From an uncultured Monoglobus sp. (GTDB taxonomy: Bacteria; Bacillota; Clostridia; Monoglobales; Monoglobaceae): DNA of 49,562 nucleotides. Below, one piece after another: positions 8,133-16,007 of the stretch. A program made the translations under genes and the position numbers. Position 1 is the stretch's first letter. The number at the start of each line of letters is the position of its first letter. Location: contig CANRGH010000017.1 of NCBI GenBank assembly GCA_947630135.1, forward strand, positions 1-49,562, given 5' to 3'. The notes beneath the pieces are model-generated. The model was not told the DNA's origin and made no database searches. It saw nothing but the letters and a program-made list of their open reading frames with translations.

Positions 8133-9248
8133 TTATTGCTCCTTATATAATAATTCGTAATATTCAAGTAATTTTTTATTTTGAATTTTTATGTCGTATC
8201 TCATATTAGCAGTTTTCATTATTTCATTTCTGTTTTTAAGCTTTAAACAGCCAAGAGTCTCGGTTGCCCAATAATCGGCGCCCTTTGATAAATCAATGCG
8301 TTTAATATAATTAGTCATCTCCGCATCTTTTGGCACCGCAATTGACGCAATTACCGGGACTGATGCCGCTTGAGCCTCCACGCAAACAATTCCGAGCCCT
8401 TCATATCTTGACGGAAAAACAAACACGTCCATTGCTTGATAGAGGCGGTTCACGTCGCTGCGGTTTTGCAGTATTATTGCGCTTTGGTCGAGGCTTAGAT
8501 CATTGATCTTCTGCTTTATCTCGTCAAGCAGCTCTCCGCCGCCCACAAGCAATAAGACCGAATTTGGGTTTTGCTTGTGAACTTCCGCGAATATATCTAT
8601 TAAAAACTCATGGTTTTTTTGGAAGCAAAATCTTCCGACGTGCCCGACAACAAATTTATTTTCGATGCCAAGCTCGCGCCGCACTTCGTCTCTCACGGCG
8701 GGATCAAATCTGAACCTGTCAAGGTCGATCGCGTTGTTGAATATCGTGACCTCGCCGCGTTCCATGCTTTTCTTCCCGAACAGCCACTCGCCCGCGTATC
8801 TTGAACATGCCGCGTAATGCGTGGCGTTTACCTTTGCGAACGGCCTCAAGGCATATTTCATTATGTTCTTTTTCGTCTCGCCCTTTGCGGCCGTGGAATG
8901 GTTATGCGCGATCCTCACCGGCACTCCGGCACGTCTTGCCGCATACAGCGGAAATACGCTGAGCGTGTTTAAATGCGAGTGCACGATCTTATATCCGTTC
9001 TCTTTAAAAAGCTTTGTAAGAGCGGGCAAATACTTATTTATCTGCTGATAAGGCGGAACTATGTATATTCTGCCGCCCAAGCTTTCAATTTCCTCTTTAT
9101 AAGGCAGCGGATCGACCGAGTCGCTGTCCGCAAAAAAGTCAAACTGCACCTTCCTGCGGTCAATATTCCTGTAATAGTTCATCACAACGGACTCGACGCC
9201 GCCGCGCACCATTTTGCCCATTATATGGGCAACTCGTATCGGTTCCAT
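8133..9248 (-). CDS. Glycosyltransferase family 4
   Basis: A 371-residue GT4 enzyme. Key blocks are GKMVRGGVESVVMNYYRNID at the N-terminus, HNHSTA, VGHVGRFCFQKNHEFLIDIF, and the E-x7-E element EGLGIVCVE. It follows the 10415 gene with a 3-bp gap and leads into its paralogue with a 5-bp gap. Base composition changes within this gene: the 5' two thirds (9248 to about 8500) is GC-rich like the chromosome, while the 3' end is as AT-rich as the rest of the operon. This suggests a recombination joint. The pair may act in sequence on the same acceptor. Confidence 0.9.
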   Translation of the reverse strand: MEPIRVAHIMGKMVRGGVESVVMNYYRNIDRRKVQFDFFADSDSVDPLPYKEEIESLGGRIYIVPPYQQINKYLPALTKLFKENGYKIVHSHLNTLSVFPLYAARRAGVPVRIAHNHSTAAKGETKKNIMKYALRPFAKVNATHYAACSRYAGEWLFGKKSMERGEVTIFNNAIDLDRFRFDPAVRDEVRRELGIENKFVVGHVGRFCFQKNHEFLIDIFAEVHKQNPNSVLLLVGGGELLDEIKQKINDLSLDQSAIILQNRSDVNRLYQAMDVFVFPSRYEGLGIVCVEAQAASVPVIASIAVPKDAEMTNYIKRIDLSKGADYWATETLGCLKLKNRNEIMKTANMRYDIKIQNKKLLEYYELLYKEQ

Positions 9249-9251
9249 TGC

Positions 9252-10415
9252 TTAACCTCTCTTGTCATATAAATCCAAATTTTCCATCCATTTGTCTCGC
9301 TTTTTGGCAAAACTTATGCCGCCTTTTATACCACGAAGCATTTGTCTGAATGAATATCCGTAATGCGAATGGGCATAGAACACGCGATGCACCCATGCAA
9401 CAGGCAGTAAAAACGGATATTGCTTTAAGTAGGTATACCTGTAATCAAGCATTTTTACCGTGGGAAAAAATAATCTTCTCACAATGCCTACATTATCCTC
9501 ATGCTTTGACGCCTGGGATATCATTACATTCTCGCTTTTATCGCCGAAAATTCCGCCGGTGAGCATATATTCCATAAATACCTCGGCGTCTTTTTCTTCG
9601 ACCTCTGTATCAATTCCGAAAAACTGTTTTACAGCGTTCAGCGTTAGCACGTACGCGTTCTCAAAATACTGTTCTTCACAAGCCCTGCGCACAAACTCAA
9701 AATCTATATCGTTCCGATATTTTCTTACAAACAGAGCTATATCCAGCAGACTCCGTATTCCCGAGCCTTCCCGAACCATGTGTTTCCCAAGATGAAGTAT
9801 AAGGTGTGCCAGCATATATGTCGGGTCCAGCGTCAGTATGCCGCTATCTGTCCTTATTGTGTGGTTCGGAAAACGCTTGTCCCACTCAAGGCAGTTTACG
9901 CGGAACTCTTCCTCAAGAGTGAAGAATATCTCCCAGAAGTGACGGCCCCGTTTAGCGTTCATTCCCATACTCTCTGCGGAAATCTCATAACCCTCGGATG
10001 CAAAAAGTTCCTTGACCCCGGAATATTTATCCTTGCCGACAAAGATGTCAAAATCGCCCATGGTCCGAAGCATTGCCTTATCTCCGTAAAGATCTCTCGC
10101 GACAACAATTCCCTTGAGGCTGATTGGCTCAAGGCCGTTTTGCCTTAAAATGTTGATCATTCTGTCAAACTCGTCAAAGCGGTCGCTCATGATCGTGAGG
10201 GTTTGCAGCATTAGAATGTGCCATTCCTGATAGTTAGCGGGTTTTTGCTCGTCCGGAAGCTTTTTTATCGCGCTCGCGAGCAGGCCGGAGATGTTTTGTT
10301 CATATGCCTTATCCCATATATATTGCCAGTCAGTATCCTCCGGCGGCAAAGGCGGATCTTCATCAAAGATCGCCGCCTTGGACAGGGCTATTATATATGT
10401 CTGTTCGGGAGACAA
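9252..10415 (-). CDS. Nucleotidyltransferase-fold protein (NTP_transf_5 type) at head of polysaccharide operon
   Basis: A 387-residue soluble protein. The segment LKGIVVARDLYGDKAMLRTM followed by GDFDIFV matches the uncharacterised nucleotidyltransferase family (PF14907 type), which often sits in polysaccharide and peptide-modification loci. The D-x-D of GDFDIF fits a polymerase-beta-like metal site. Its substrate is unknown. The only workable start is TTG at 10415, about 6 nt after AAGGTGGTG; no in-frame ATG fits. It is the first gene of the minus-strand operon, preceded by a structured leader, and has ordinary GC content, unlike the AT-rich genes further downstream. Confidence 0.75.
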   Translation of the reverse strand: MSPEQTYIIALSKAAIFDEDPPLPPEDTDWQYIWDKAYEQNISGLLASAIKKLPDEQKPANYQEWHILMLQTLTIMSDRFDEFDRMINILRQNGLEPISLKGIVVARDLYGDKAMLRTMGDFDIFVGKDKYSGVKELFASEGYEISAESMGMNAKRGRHFWEIFFTLEEEFRVNCLEWDKRFPNHTIRTDSGILTLDPTYMLAHLILHLGKHMVREGSGIRSLLDIALFVRKYRNDIDFEFVRRACEEQYFENAYVLTLNAVKQFFGIDTEVEEKDAEVFMEYMLTGGIFGDKSENVMISQASKHEDNVGIVRRLFFPTVKMLDYRYTYLKQYPFLLPVAWVHRVFYAHSHYGYSFRQMLRGIKGGISFAKKRDKWMENLDLYDKRG

Positions 10416-10536
10416 AGAAACACCACCTTACGCGCCCGACTGGCAAAGCAAAAGCCGATTGACAGGCTTTTGCGGTCCTGCGGCAAGCGCCGCCGGACCG
10501 CCCCTCGCCGGCCGGTGTTTTAAGTAATTAACTTAA
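10416..10536 (-). promoter_or_regulatory. Structured leader of the polysaccharide operon
   Basis: The 331 bp between 10415 and the next gene holds no ORF. It contains a 9-bp stem at 10448-10456/10465-10473 with an 8-nt loop, and an overlapping GC-rich hairpin at 10472-10501 (7 + 5 bp, one mismatch, AAGC loop). It also has a TTAAGT-5-ACTTAA palindrome at 10520-10536. The hairpins share two bases, so they may compete. This looks like a leader for attenuation or antitermination plus a possible operator. A clear minus-strand promoter was not found. The region beyond (10537-10635) shows nothing definite. Confidence 0.45.
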
Positions 10537-10635
10537 AACTTAAATGAAAAATCAAATTATTGGGAATTTATGGTAAAAACTTTTGAAATAAACAACTTGA
10601 CACACAAAAAATTTATATAAAGATAAGCGCACAAA

Positions 10636-10665
10636 AAAGGACATTTGCTGCCGCAATTGTCCTTT
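10636..10665 (-). terminator. Terminator after TM2 gene
   Basis: 13-bp arms at 10636-10648 and 10653-10665 (one mismatch) with a TGCC loop, followed on the minus strand by a run of T. It ends the DUF2752/TM2 unit before the polysaccharide operon. Confidence 0.8.
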
Positions 10666-10746
10666 CTATTATTTTCGGGCCGCTTTGCTGCGGCTTCTTC
10701 CTCCGCTTTTGCCGGCAAACGCGGGGCTCTGCGGAAATTTTGTTTT

Positions 10747-11115
10747 TTAGCAGTCGTCTTTTAAGGGGTTGCCGTAGCCGTCAACGTTTATTTGTCTGCA
10801 CAGAATAAGTATGCCTTCGACAAATCCCCAGATCGAGCCCAAACCGCAGGTCACAAGCGACACAACGATCTGAATAACGGCACGGGTCGTGTTGCCGAGG
10901 TAAAAATTATGCACGCCTATGCCGCCGAAAAGCAGTGCCAGTATTCCCGCCAACAGCCGCGACTTGGGCGGCGACGCATATGACGCGTTTTGGACATAAG
11001 GCCGATACGCGGCATTCGGCTCGCCGCTCTGGCCGACCGATTGCGCGGGGCTGCCGCAAACGGGGCAGAATTTCGCGTCGCTTGGCATTTCGCTTCCGCA
11101 ATTGTTACAATACAT
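10747..11115 (-). CDS. Zinc-ribbon TM2-domain membrane protein
   Basis: A 122-residue protein with an N-terminal zinc ribbon (CNNCG, then CPVCG), a short proline/tyrosine linker and a C-terminal TM2 domain. The TM2 domain has two hydrophobic segments with GGIGVHNFYLGNT between them, the family hallmark. TM2 proteins are small membrane proteins of unknown function. Two ATGs occur in tandem (11118, 11115). The second is chosen because AAGAAGG lies 7 nt before it; a longer frame from 11151 would lack a site. It follows the DUF2752 gene by 28 bp in the same direction, a pairing seen in many Bacillota. Confidence 0.85.
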   Translation of the reverse strand: MYCNNCGSEMPSDAKFCPVCGSPAQSVGQSGEPNAAYRPYVQNASYASPPKSRLLAGILALLFGGIGVHNFYLGNTTRAVIQIVVSLVTCGLGSIWGFVEGILILCRQINVDGYGNPLKDDC

Positions 11116-11143
11116 CATAAAACCTTCTTTCACAATTTTTGTT

Positions 11144-11515
11144 TTAAACATTAATTATATTTCTGATTATTCCCCAAATTAAAATCAAAACCGCGCCGCA
11201 GGCCAAAACCCGAACGAACGCTCTTGAGGGCCGCGAACCCTTTATGTACGCGGCCGAGACGCACACAACGCCTGCAACCGCAAACATCATTTCCGGATAA
11301 AACATTGGGTTGTAAGCTGACGCTTCTCTAAAGCCGCCGCGGGCGACCGCGAGTAGCGCGTTTGAGTTCCCGCAGCCCGGGCACCGGAGTCCGGTCAGTT
11401 CGCGGAACGGGCAGATAAAGTGAAACGCGCCGCGGCTGAGTAAAACCGAAAGGAATACCGCGGCGGCAAAAAGCACCACGTATAGAACCGCGATATTCAG
11501 CGCTCTCCGCTTCAC
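11144..11515 (-). CDS. DUF2752 membrane protein
   Basis: A 123-residue membrane protein. CPFRELTGLRCPGCG is the DUF2752 signature (CPxxxxTGxxCPxCG), and three or four hydrophobic segments follow. The function of the family is unknown. The start is placed at GTG 11515, 8 nt after GGGGAGG. The longer frame from 11593 is rejected because it would begin upstream of the promoter at 11546-11574. The gene heads a two-gene unit with the TM2 protein and is divergent from the histidine kinase gene. Confidence 0.82.
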   Translation of the reverse strand: MKRRALNIAVLYVVLFAAAVFLSVLLSRGAFHFICPFRELTGLRCPGCGNSNALLAVARGGFREASAYNPMFYPEMMFAVAGVVCVSAAYIKGSRPSRAFVRVLACGAVLILIWGIIRNIINV

Positions 11516-11545
11516 GCGTACCGCCTCCCCATTAATTCTGTCACA

Positions 11546-11574
11546 ATTATACTTCATTTTTGTAAAATATGCAA
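11546..11574 (-). promoter_or_regulatory. Promoter for DUF2752-TM2 unit
   Basis: Minus-strand TTGCAT (11574-11569), 17-bp spacer, perfect TATAAT (11551-11546). It lies 30 bp from the promoter firing the other way, so regulators of one could affect both. Confidence 0.65.
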
Positions 11575-11603
11575 TATATTTTTTATGTGACAATAAAAAT
11601 TCC

Positions 11604-11632
11604 TTGTATTAATATTTTTTTAATGTTATAAT
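11604..11632 (+). promoter_or_regulatory. Promoter for histidine kinase operon
   Basis: TTGTAT at 11604-11609, 17-bp spacer, TATAAT at 11627-11632. The kinase ATG follows at 11663, with GGAG at 11651-11654. Confidence 0.75.
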
Positions 11633-11662
11633 AAATTCAGATTTAATTTTGGAGAATAAAAA

Positions 11663-13456
11663 ATGTTTAAAAACAAGCTGATTTACAAGACCGTGGCGCT
11701 GTTTGCGGGCGTTACCATACTTCTTATCGCGGCGTTCGGGGTCATCTCGGTTTACTGTGTGACAGCGGGCTATGAGAACGCGTTCAAGGAGACAGTCGGC
11801 ACGACCGTTGAGCAGGACGGCTTTGGGGCGGCGGTCCAGAGCATTATGAGCTCGGCCAAGCGCGAATTTGTCAAGCAGTATGAGATCGAAAACCTGATCA
11901 AGGATTACTCATCCGAAATGGGCCTCGGCGAGAACCGCAAATGCTATATCCTGACGGTTCCCGGCGGCGAGATCGTCGCGCCGACATACCTTATGGGCGA
12001 CGCCATAATCAAGACCCGCAACCTGACGAACGCCATTGACCGCCATGTGACCGGGAACAGCACGGGCCTTCGGGCGGACATGCTCGACTATGCCGCCTAC
12101 TTAAGCCCGCTCACCGACACCTCGGGCGAATATGTGGTCTATGTGACCGACAACAAGGCGGAGCTTCACCGCGTTGTCAGCACCATTCTTTGGATAATGC
12201 TTTGGATGCTGCTTTTGGGCGGCCTTGTTTCCGCGCTTATCGCGGTCTATATCTCGCGCTCTGTGACGCAGCCCTTGCGCAAGCTCTCGCGGCGGGCCGA
12301 CAGCTTTGCCCGCGGAGTTTATGACATGCCCTCGGATTTGAGCCGCACCGATGAGATCGGAACGCTTTCCAAATCCTTCAACCACATGGGGCGCGTTATG
12401 AGCAAAACCATAAGCCAGATGGACGCCGACAAGCATAAGGTGGACGTTATTCTTGAGCACATAACAAACGGAATTATGGCGTTTGACACCGACCAGAAGC
12501 TCATCCACATAAACCCCGCCGCGTCGGAGCTTCTGGGCATCACCGCGGCGGACGCTCCCGAATTTGACTCGTTTTTTGAAAAACTCGACGCGGGCGTTTG
12601 CATGGCGGAGTTCACATATCTCGACAAATATTCCTCGGAGATACGCGACATAATCTATAACAACAAGCACATCCGCATATATTTTGTGCCGTTTAAGATG
12701 GACAATGAACGCACGGCCGGAATAGTGTGCGTGTTCGAGGATTTCACCGAGCAGTTCAACCTTGAAGTTGCGCGACGCGAGTTTGTGGCCGAGGTTTCGC
12801 ACGAGCTCAAAACGCCGCTGTTTATAATCAAAACCCACACCGAGACGCTGCTTAACGGATATTTGAGCGATAAGGCAATACTGAAAAAATTCCTGACCAC
12901 TATCGAGGACGAGGCGGACAAGATGACCGAGCTTGTGCGCAATCTGCTTGACCTGTCGAAGTTCGACGTGCAGAAGTTCAGCATGAAAAAGCAGGTGTTC
13001 TCGATCGAGGACATGCTCCGCGGCATTGTGAGCCGCTTTGAGCTGGAGGCGGAACAGAACGAAATCAACCTTGAATACGTTTCAATGGGCGAGCTGCCCA
13101 AAATGTACGCCGATCCTGTTCAGATAGAACGGGCGATAGTCAACATTGTTTCAAATGCGATAAAATACGGACGCAAGGGCGGGGATGTCAACATTGCCGC
13201 AGGAAGCATGTATAACGAGGTTTACATAAAAGTGCGCGACAACGGCTACGGTATTCCCAAATCCGATCTTGAGCATGTCTTTGACAGATTTTTCAGGGTC
13301 GACCGCGCCAGGACCCGTGAAAAGGGCGGCACCGGTCTGGGCCTTTCGATCGCAAAAGAGATAATCGAGAGCCACGGCGGCACAATAACAATCGAGAGCG
13401 AATACGGCAAATTCACCAACGTTACGATAAACCTTCCCACCGCCACCACGAAATAG
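11663..13456 (+). CDS. Sensor histidine kinase (orphan)
   Basis: A 597-residue membrane kinase of the WalK/PhoR type. Order: TM1 at about 9-32, extracellular sensor to about 170, TM2 at about 171-196, HAMP (about 197-250), PAS (about 262-360), HisKA with the phosphorylated histidine H380 in EVSHELKTP, and a catalytic ATPase domain. The ATPase domain has the N-box around IVSNAIKYG (494-502), DNGYGIP and GGTGLGLS. All catalytic motifs are intact. No response regulator gene is adjacent. A solute-binding lipoprotein follows 19 bp downstream and may present a ligand to the sensor. Transcription starts from its own strong promoter. Confidence 0.95.
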   Translation: MFKNKLIYKTVALFAGVTILLIAAFGVISVYCVTAGYENAFKETVGTTVEQDGFGAAVQSIMSSAKREFVKQYEIENLIKDYSSEMGLGENRKCYILTVPGGEIVAPTYLMGDAIIKTRNLTNAIDRHVTGNSTGLRADMLDYAAYLSPLTDTSGEYVVYVTDNKAELHRVVSTILWIMLWMLLLGGLVSALIAVYISRSVTQPLRKLSRRADSFARGVYDMPSDLSRTDEIGTLSKSFNHMGRVMSKTISQMDADKHKVDVILEHITNGIMAFDTDQKLIHINPAASELLGITAADAPEFDSFFEKLDAGVCMAEFTYLDKYSSEIRDIIYNNKHIRIYFVPFKMDNERTAGIVCVFEDFTEQFNLEVARREFVAEVSHELKTPLFIIKTHTETLLNGYLSDKAILKKFLTTIEDEADKMTELVRNLLDLSKFDVQKFSMKKQVFSIEDMLRGIVSRFELEAEQNEINLEYVSMGELPKMYADPVQIERAIVNIVSNAIKYGRKGGDVNIAAGSMYNEVYIKVRDNGYGIPKSDLEHVFDRFFRVDRARTREKGGTGLGLSIAKEIIESHGGTITIESEYGKFTNVTINLPTATTK

Positions 13457-13475
13457 AAAAATGAGAGGCGATCTT

Positions 13476-14318
13476 ATGAAAATCAGACGGGTTTCAGCCG
13501 CTATTTTAATACTTGCCGCCATGCTGCTCGGTGCCTGCGCCGAGCCGACAAGGCTTTTTGACAGTGACAGCAAGTCCCTGACAGAGCCCGATTCGACCCT
13601 GCTCCGCATAGCCGCCGCTCCCGAGAACGAGCCTTTTGTTTACACCGACACAAGCGGCGCGCTGCTCGGCTTTGATCCCGCTCTGGGAACACTGCTGGCG
13701 GAGAAAATGGGAATGACCGCCGTTTTTTATTCTATGAGCGAGGAGCTTTTGATAAACTCCTTAAACTGCGGGCTTACCGATATTGCGATTTCGGCAATAG
13801 AACCCACCGACAGCCTAAGGCGCTCGGCCGAGTTTTCGGACAGTTATATCACCATGTCGTCGGCCATAGTAGCGAACGGCGGCAACAGCGCTGTAAACGG
13901 AACCGCGGACCTGAGGTCGGCGCTTTGCGTGGGCACCGTCTCGGGCAGCCTTTCGGCGAGGTACCTGTCGGAAGGGCCGGGGCTGTCCAACACCCGCGAA
14001 TACAGCGGCCTCGGTGAGCTTGAGGGCGCAATGCTGCGCGGTGATATAGACATTATGTTCTGCGACAGCTTTTTCGCCCGGGAATTTATAGCCGAATATC
14101 CCCTGTTTGTCATCAAGGAAGACAATATCGACCGCCACAGGTTCGCGGCGGCGGCCGCGGACGGGAACTCGCGGCTGATAAGAGAGGTAAACGACGTTCT
14201 TGACGAGTTCCGCAGTGGCGGCACCCTGCTCGATCTGCGGCGCGCATATATCGAAAATGACGCCGCTTTGAGAGAGCAATACAACTTAAAACTTAAAAAT
14301 ATCCAGCAAATCCCCTGA
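13476..14318 (+). CDS. Solute-binding lipoprotein (SBP family 3) linked to histidine kinase
   Basis: A 280-residue exported lipoprotein. A signal peptide with lipobox LGAC precedes the lipidated cysteine, and the rest resembles family 3 amino-acid-type binding proteins (LLGFDPALGTLLAEKMGM, TDIAISAIEPTDSLRRSAEF). ATG 13476 is chosen because GAGAGG lies 7 nt upstream; an ATG five codons earlier overlaps that site. No ABC permease or ATPase is nearby, so it is more likely to work with the kinase as a ligand sensor than in transport. That role is inference. A terminator overlaps its stop codon. Confidence 0.85.
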   Translation: MKIRRVSAAILILAAMLLGACAEPTRLFDSDSKSLTEPDSTLLRIAAAPENEPFVYTDTSGALLGFDPALGTLLAEKMGMTAVFYSMSEELLINSLNCGLTDIAISAIEPTDSLRRSAEFSDSYITMSSAIVANGGNSAVNGTADLRSALCVGTVSGSLSARYLSEGPGLSNTREYSGLGELEGAMLRGDIDIMFCDSFFAREFIAEYPLFVIKEDNIDRHRFAAAAADGNSRLIREVNDVLDEFRSGGTLLDLRRAYIENDAALREQYNLKLKNIQQIP

Positions 14319-14332
14319 CCGGGGATTTTTTA
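14308..14332 (+). terminator. Terminator of histidine kinase operon
   Basis: 8-bp stem (14308-14315 with 14321-14328), loop containing the TGA stop codon of the lipoprotein gene, then a run of T. Confidence 0.85.
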
Positions 14333-14443
14333 TTAAGTGCGGATACCGGCACGGCTATTGCGAATATTTTGATAGATTTTTAAATTTTTCTCGTATTAAT
14401 ACATAGAAGCGCTTCAAAAAATTCCGAAAAGGATGGTGATCAA

Positions 14444-15010
14444 ATGGATACGGACGAAAAGCTCGCCGCGGGGCTCGCCGCGAGAGACGAAAAGGCTCTT
14501 GAGGTCCTTATCGAAAAGTACGGCGGCCTCATCAAGGCGATAGTCTCAAGGCACCTGAGCCGCATGCCGAGCCATATCGGCGAGTGCGTGAACGACATAC
14601 TCTTTTCCGTCTGGAGCAATATAGACAGGTTTGATCCGAGCAAAAACTCGCTGAAAAACTGGATCGGTGCAATCAGCAAATACAAATGCATAGATTACAA
14701 GCGGAAATACTTTAAGGAGCTTTGCTCGGAGGAGCTCTCTCCGGAAGACCTTTCTCCGGACGCCGCCACGGAGGGAGGGGCCGAGGACGCTCTCATTCAA
14801 AAAGAAACTATGGCGGAAATAATGTCGCTTTTGAGCTGTCTGAAGCCGCGCGACCGAAGGCTGTTTTACCGCCGATATATCCTTTCGGAGCCGATCCGCG
14901 AGATCGCTGAAAAAAGCGGTGAGGATCCCGCCGTCATATACAATCGGCTTTCAAGAGGCAGAAAGAAGCTCAGGCATCATCTTTTGAGGAGTGATATTTA
15001 TGAAAAATGA
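14444..15010 (+). CDS. ECF-type RNA polymerase sigma factor
   Basis: A 188-residue sigma-70-family protein with only regions 2 and 4. Region 2 spans about residues 15-85 (ALEVLIEKYGGLIKAIVSRH, then NDILFSVWSNIDRFDPSK). Region 4 spans about 120-180 (LKPRDRRLFYRRYI, then VIYNRLSRGRKKLRHHL). It would direct transcription of a stress or envelope regulon when released from its anti-sigma partner. The partner gene overlaps it by 11 bp, implying coupled translation. A purine-rich GGATGGTGAT precedes the ATG. No clear autoregulatory promoter could be read in the 125 bp upstream. Confidence 0.92.
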   Translation: MDTDEKLAAGLAARDEKALEVLIEKYGGLIKAIVSRHLSRMPSHIGECVNDILFSVWSNIDRFDPSKNSLKNWIGAISKYKCIDYKRKYFKELCSEELSPEDLSPDAATEGGAEDALIQKETMAEIMSLLSCLKPRDRRLFYRRYILSEPIREIAEKSGEDPAVIYNRLSRGRKKLRHHLLRSDIYEK

Positions 15011-15920
15011 ATTTGATTATTTAAACGAGGCGGCGGTTGACCTCGACGAATACGAGCCCGCCGAGCTTACTAAGGAGGAGCGTTTGATCATGAAAGAAAA
15101 AGTGCTTGAAAAATCCAAAAAGAGACCGTCCGCGAAGCGGTACATCGCCGTCGCCGCGGCAGCCGCGCTGGCAGTCGCGATAGCCGTGCCGGCGTTTGCC
15201 AACAACGGATTTGTCGAAAAAATAGTAAAATACGTCTCACTCGGACACAACATTATCATCGAGACCGACGACAGCGGCGCCGTATTCACGCTTCCCGAAG
15301 CGTTAAACGGCAGAGTGTTTGACAAGGACGGGAACCGCGTCACCGAGATCGAGGGCGGCCTTGACGCGGAAAATATTGAACTGTACGATGAAAACGGCGT
15401 AAAATATGACGCCGAGCGCTGGATCGAGCTGATGTGCGAGACGGGAATGGTTGACAATCGCGAGGTGAAAGTCTCGACAGGCTCCGCTTATAGCGGCAAG
15501 CTCATTCCCAATGAGGACAAAGGCGTGAAGGTTTACACGACCGCCGAGGAGTTTGAGGCGTTCAAAGACAAGCTGAACTTTAAGCTTTTGGAGCCCAAAT
15601 ACATTCCCGATGGCTATTCCTTCCTCTACGCCGAGGGGTTTTCCGACGGTGACGGCAATGTTTCGGGAGACTACGCGGTGATCGGATATTCAAACGGCGA
15701 GAATGTATTCACGATCCACGAGCGAATCATCAATGACGAAACCAAATTTACCGCAAGCTTTGACGAGCCCGTCAATGAGACAAATATCCACGGCTGCGCC
15801 GCCGCGGTGAGCGAGCACTCGGCCGACTGGGAGGAAAACGGAATTTCTGTAAGCATCCTCTCGGGAAACAGCTCCGTTATCGGCGGCGAGCTGATAAAAG
15901 TCGCCGAAAGCGTGAAATAA
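15000..15920 (+). CDS. Membrane anti-sigma factor with DUF4367-like domain
   Basis: A 306-residue protein with a short charged cytoplasmic N-terminus (1-45), one transmembrane segment (about 46-65, alanine-rich) and a large extracellular part. The C-terminal FKLLEPKYIPDGYSFLYAEG and GENVFTIHERII blocks resemble DUF4367-type sensor domains found on anti-sigma factors in Clostridia. The start at 15000 has GAGGAG 8 nt upstream; a GTG at 14991 would sit inside that site. Position and overlap with the sigma gene strongly support an anti-sigma role. The signal it senses is unknown. Confidence 0.82.
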   Translation: MKNEFDYLNEAAVDLDEYEPAELTKEERLIMKEKVLEKSKKRPSAKRYIAVAAAAALAVAIAVPAFANNGFVEKIVKYVSLGHNIIIETDDSGAVFTLPEALNGRVFDKDGNRVTEIEGGLDAENIELYDENGVKYDAERWIELMCETGMVDNREVKVSTGSAYSGKLIPNEDKGVKVYTTAEEFEAFKDKLNFKLLEPKYIPDGYSFLYAEGFSDGDGNVSGDYAVIGYSNGENVFTIHERIINDETKFTASFDEPVNETNIHGCAAAVSEHSADWEENGISVSILSGNSSVIGGELIKVAESVK

Positions 15921-15958
15921 ACAGACGCCGCCCGGAACGATCCGGGCGGCATCTGTTT
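15919..15958 (+). terminator. Hairpin after anti-sigma gene
   Basis: An 18-position stem with one mismatch and an ACGA loop, starting within the stop codon. It has little T-tract on the plus strand and probably acts with the next hairpin. Confidence 0.65.
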
Positions 15959-15963
15959 CCGCA

Positions 15964-16000
15964 AAAATATACGCCGCGCATGCTCCGCGGCGTATATTTT
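15964..16000 (-). terminator. Terminator of GH3-aldo/keto reductase unit
   Basis: A 15-bp stem with a 7-nt loop located between two convergent genes. The A-rich left arm gives a T-run on the minus strand, where it would end the unit coming from 22094. Confidence 0.8.
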
Positions 16001-16007
16001 AAGTCCT

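Noticed and set aside
10597..10621. TTGACA on the plus strand followed by TATAAA
   Set aside because: Spacing is only 13 bp and no plus-strand gene follows for 1 kb.
12101..12838. Antisense open frames over the histidine kinase, and similar ones over MMPL (37221-38117), GLUG (38137-39144, 40624-41358) and phosphoglucomutase (44553-45362)
   Set aside because: All mirror well-supported genes, lack ribosome sites and have histidine/arginine-rich compositions typical of shadow frames.
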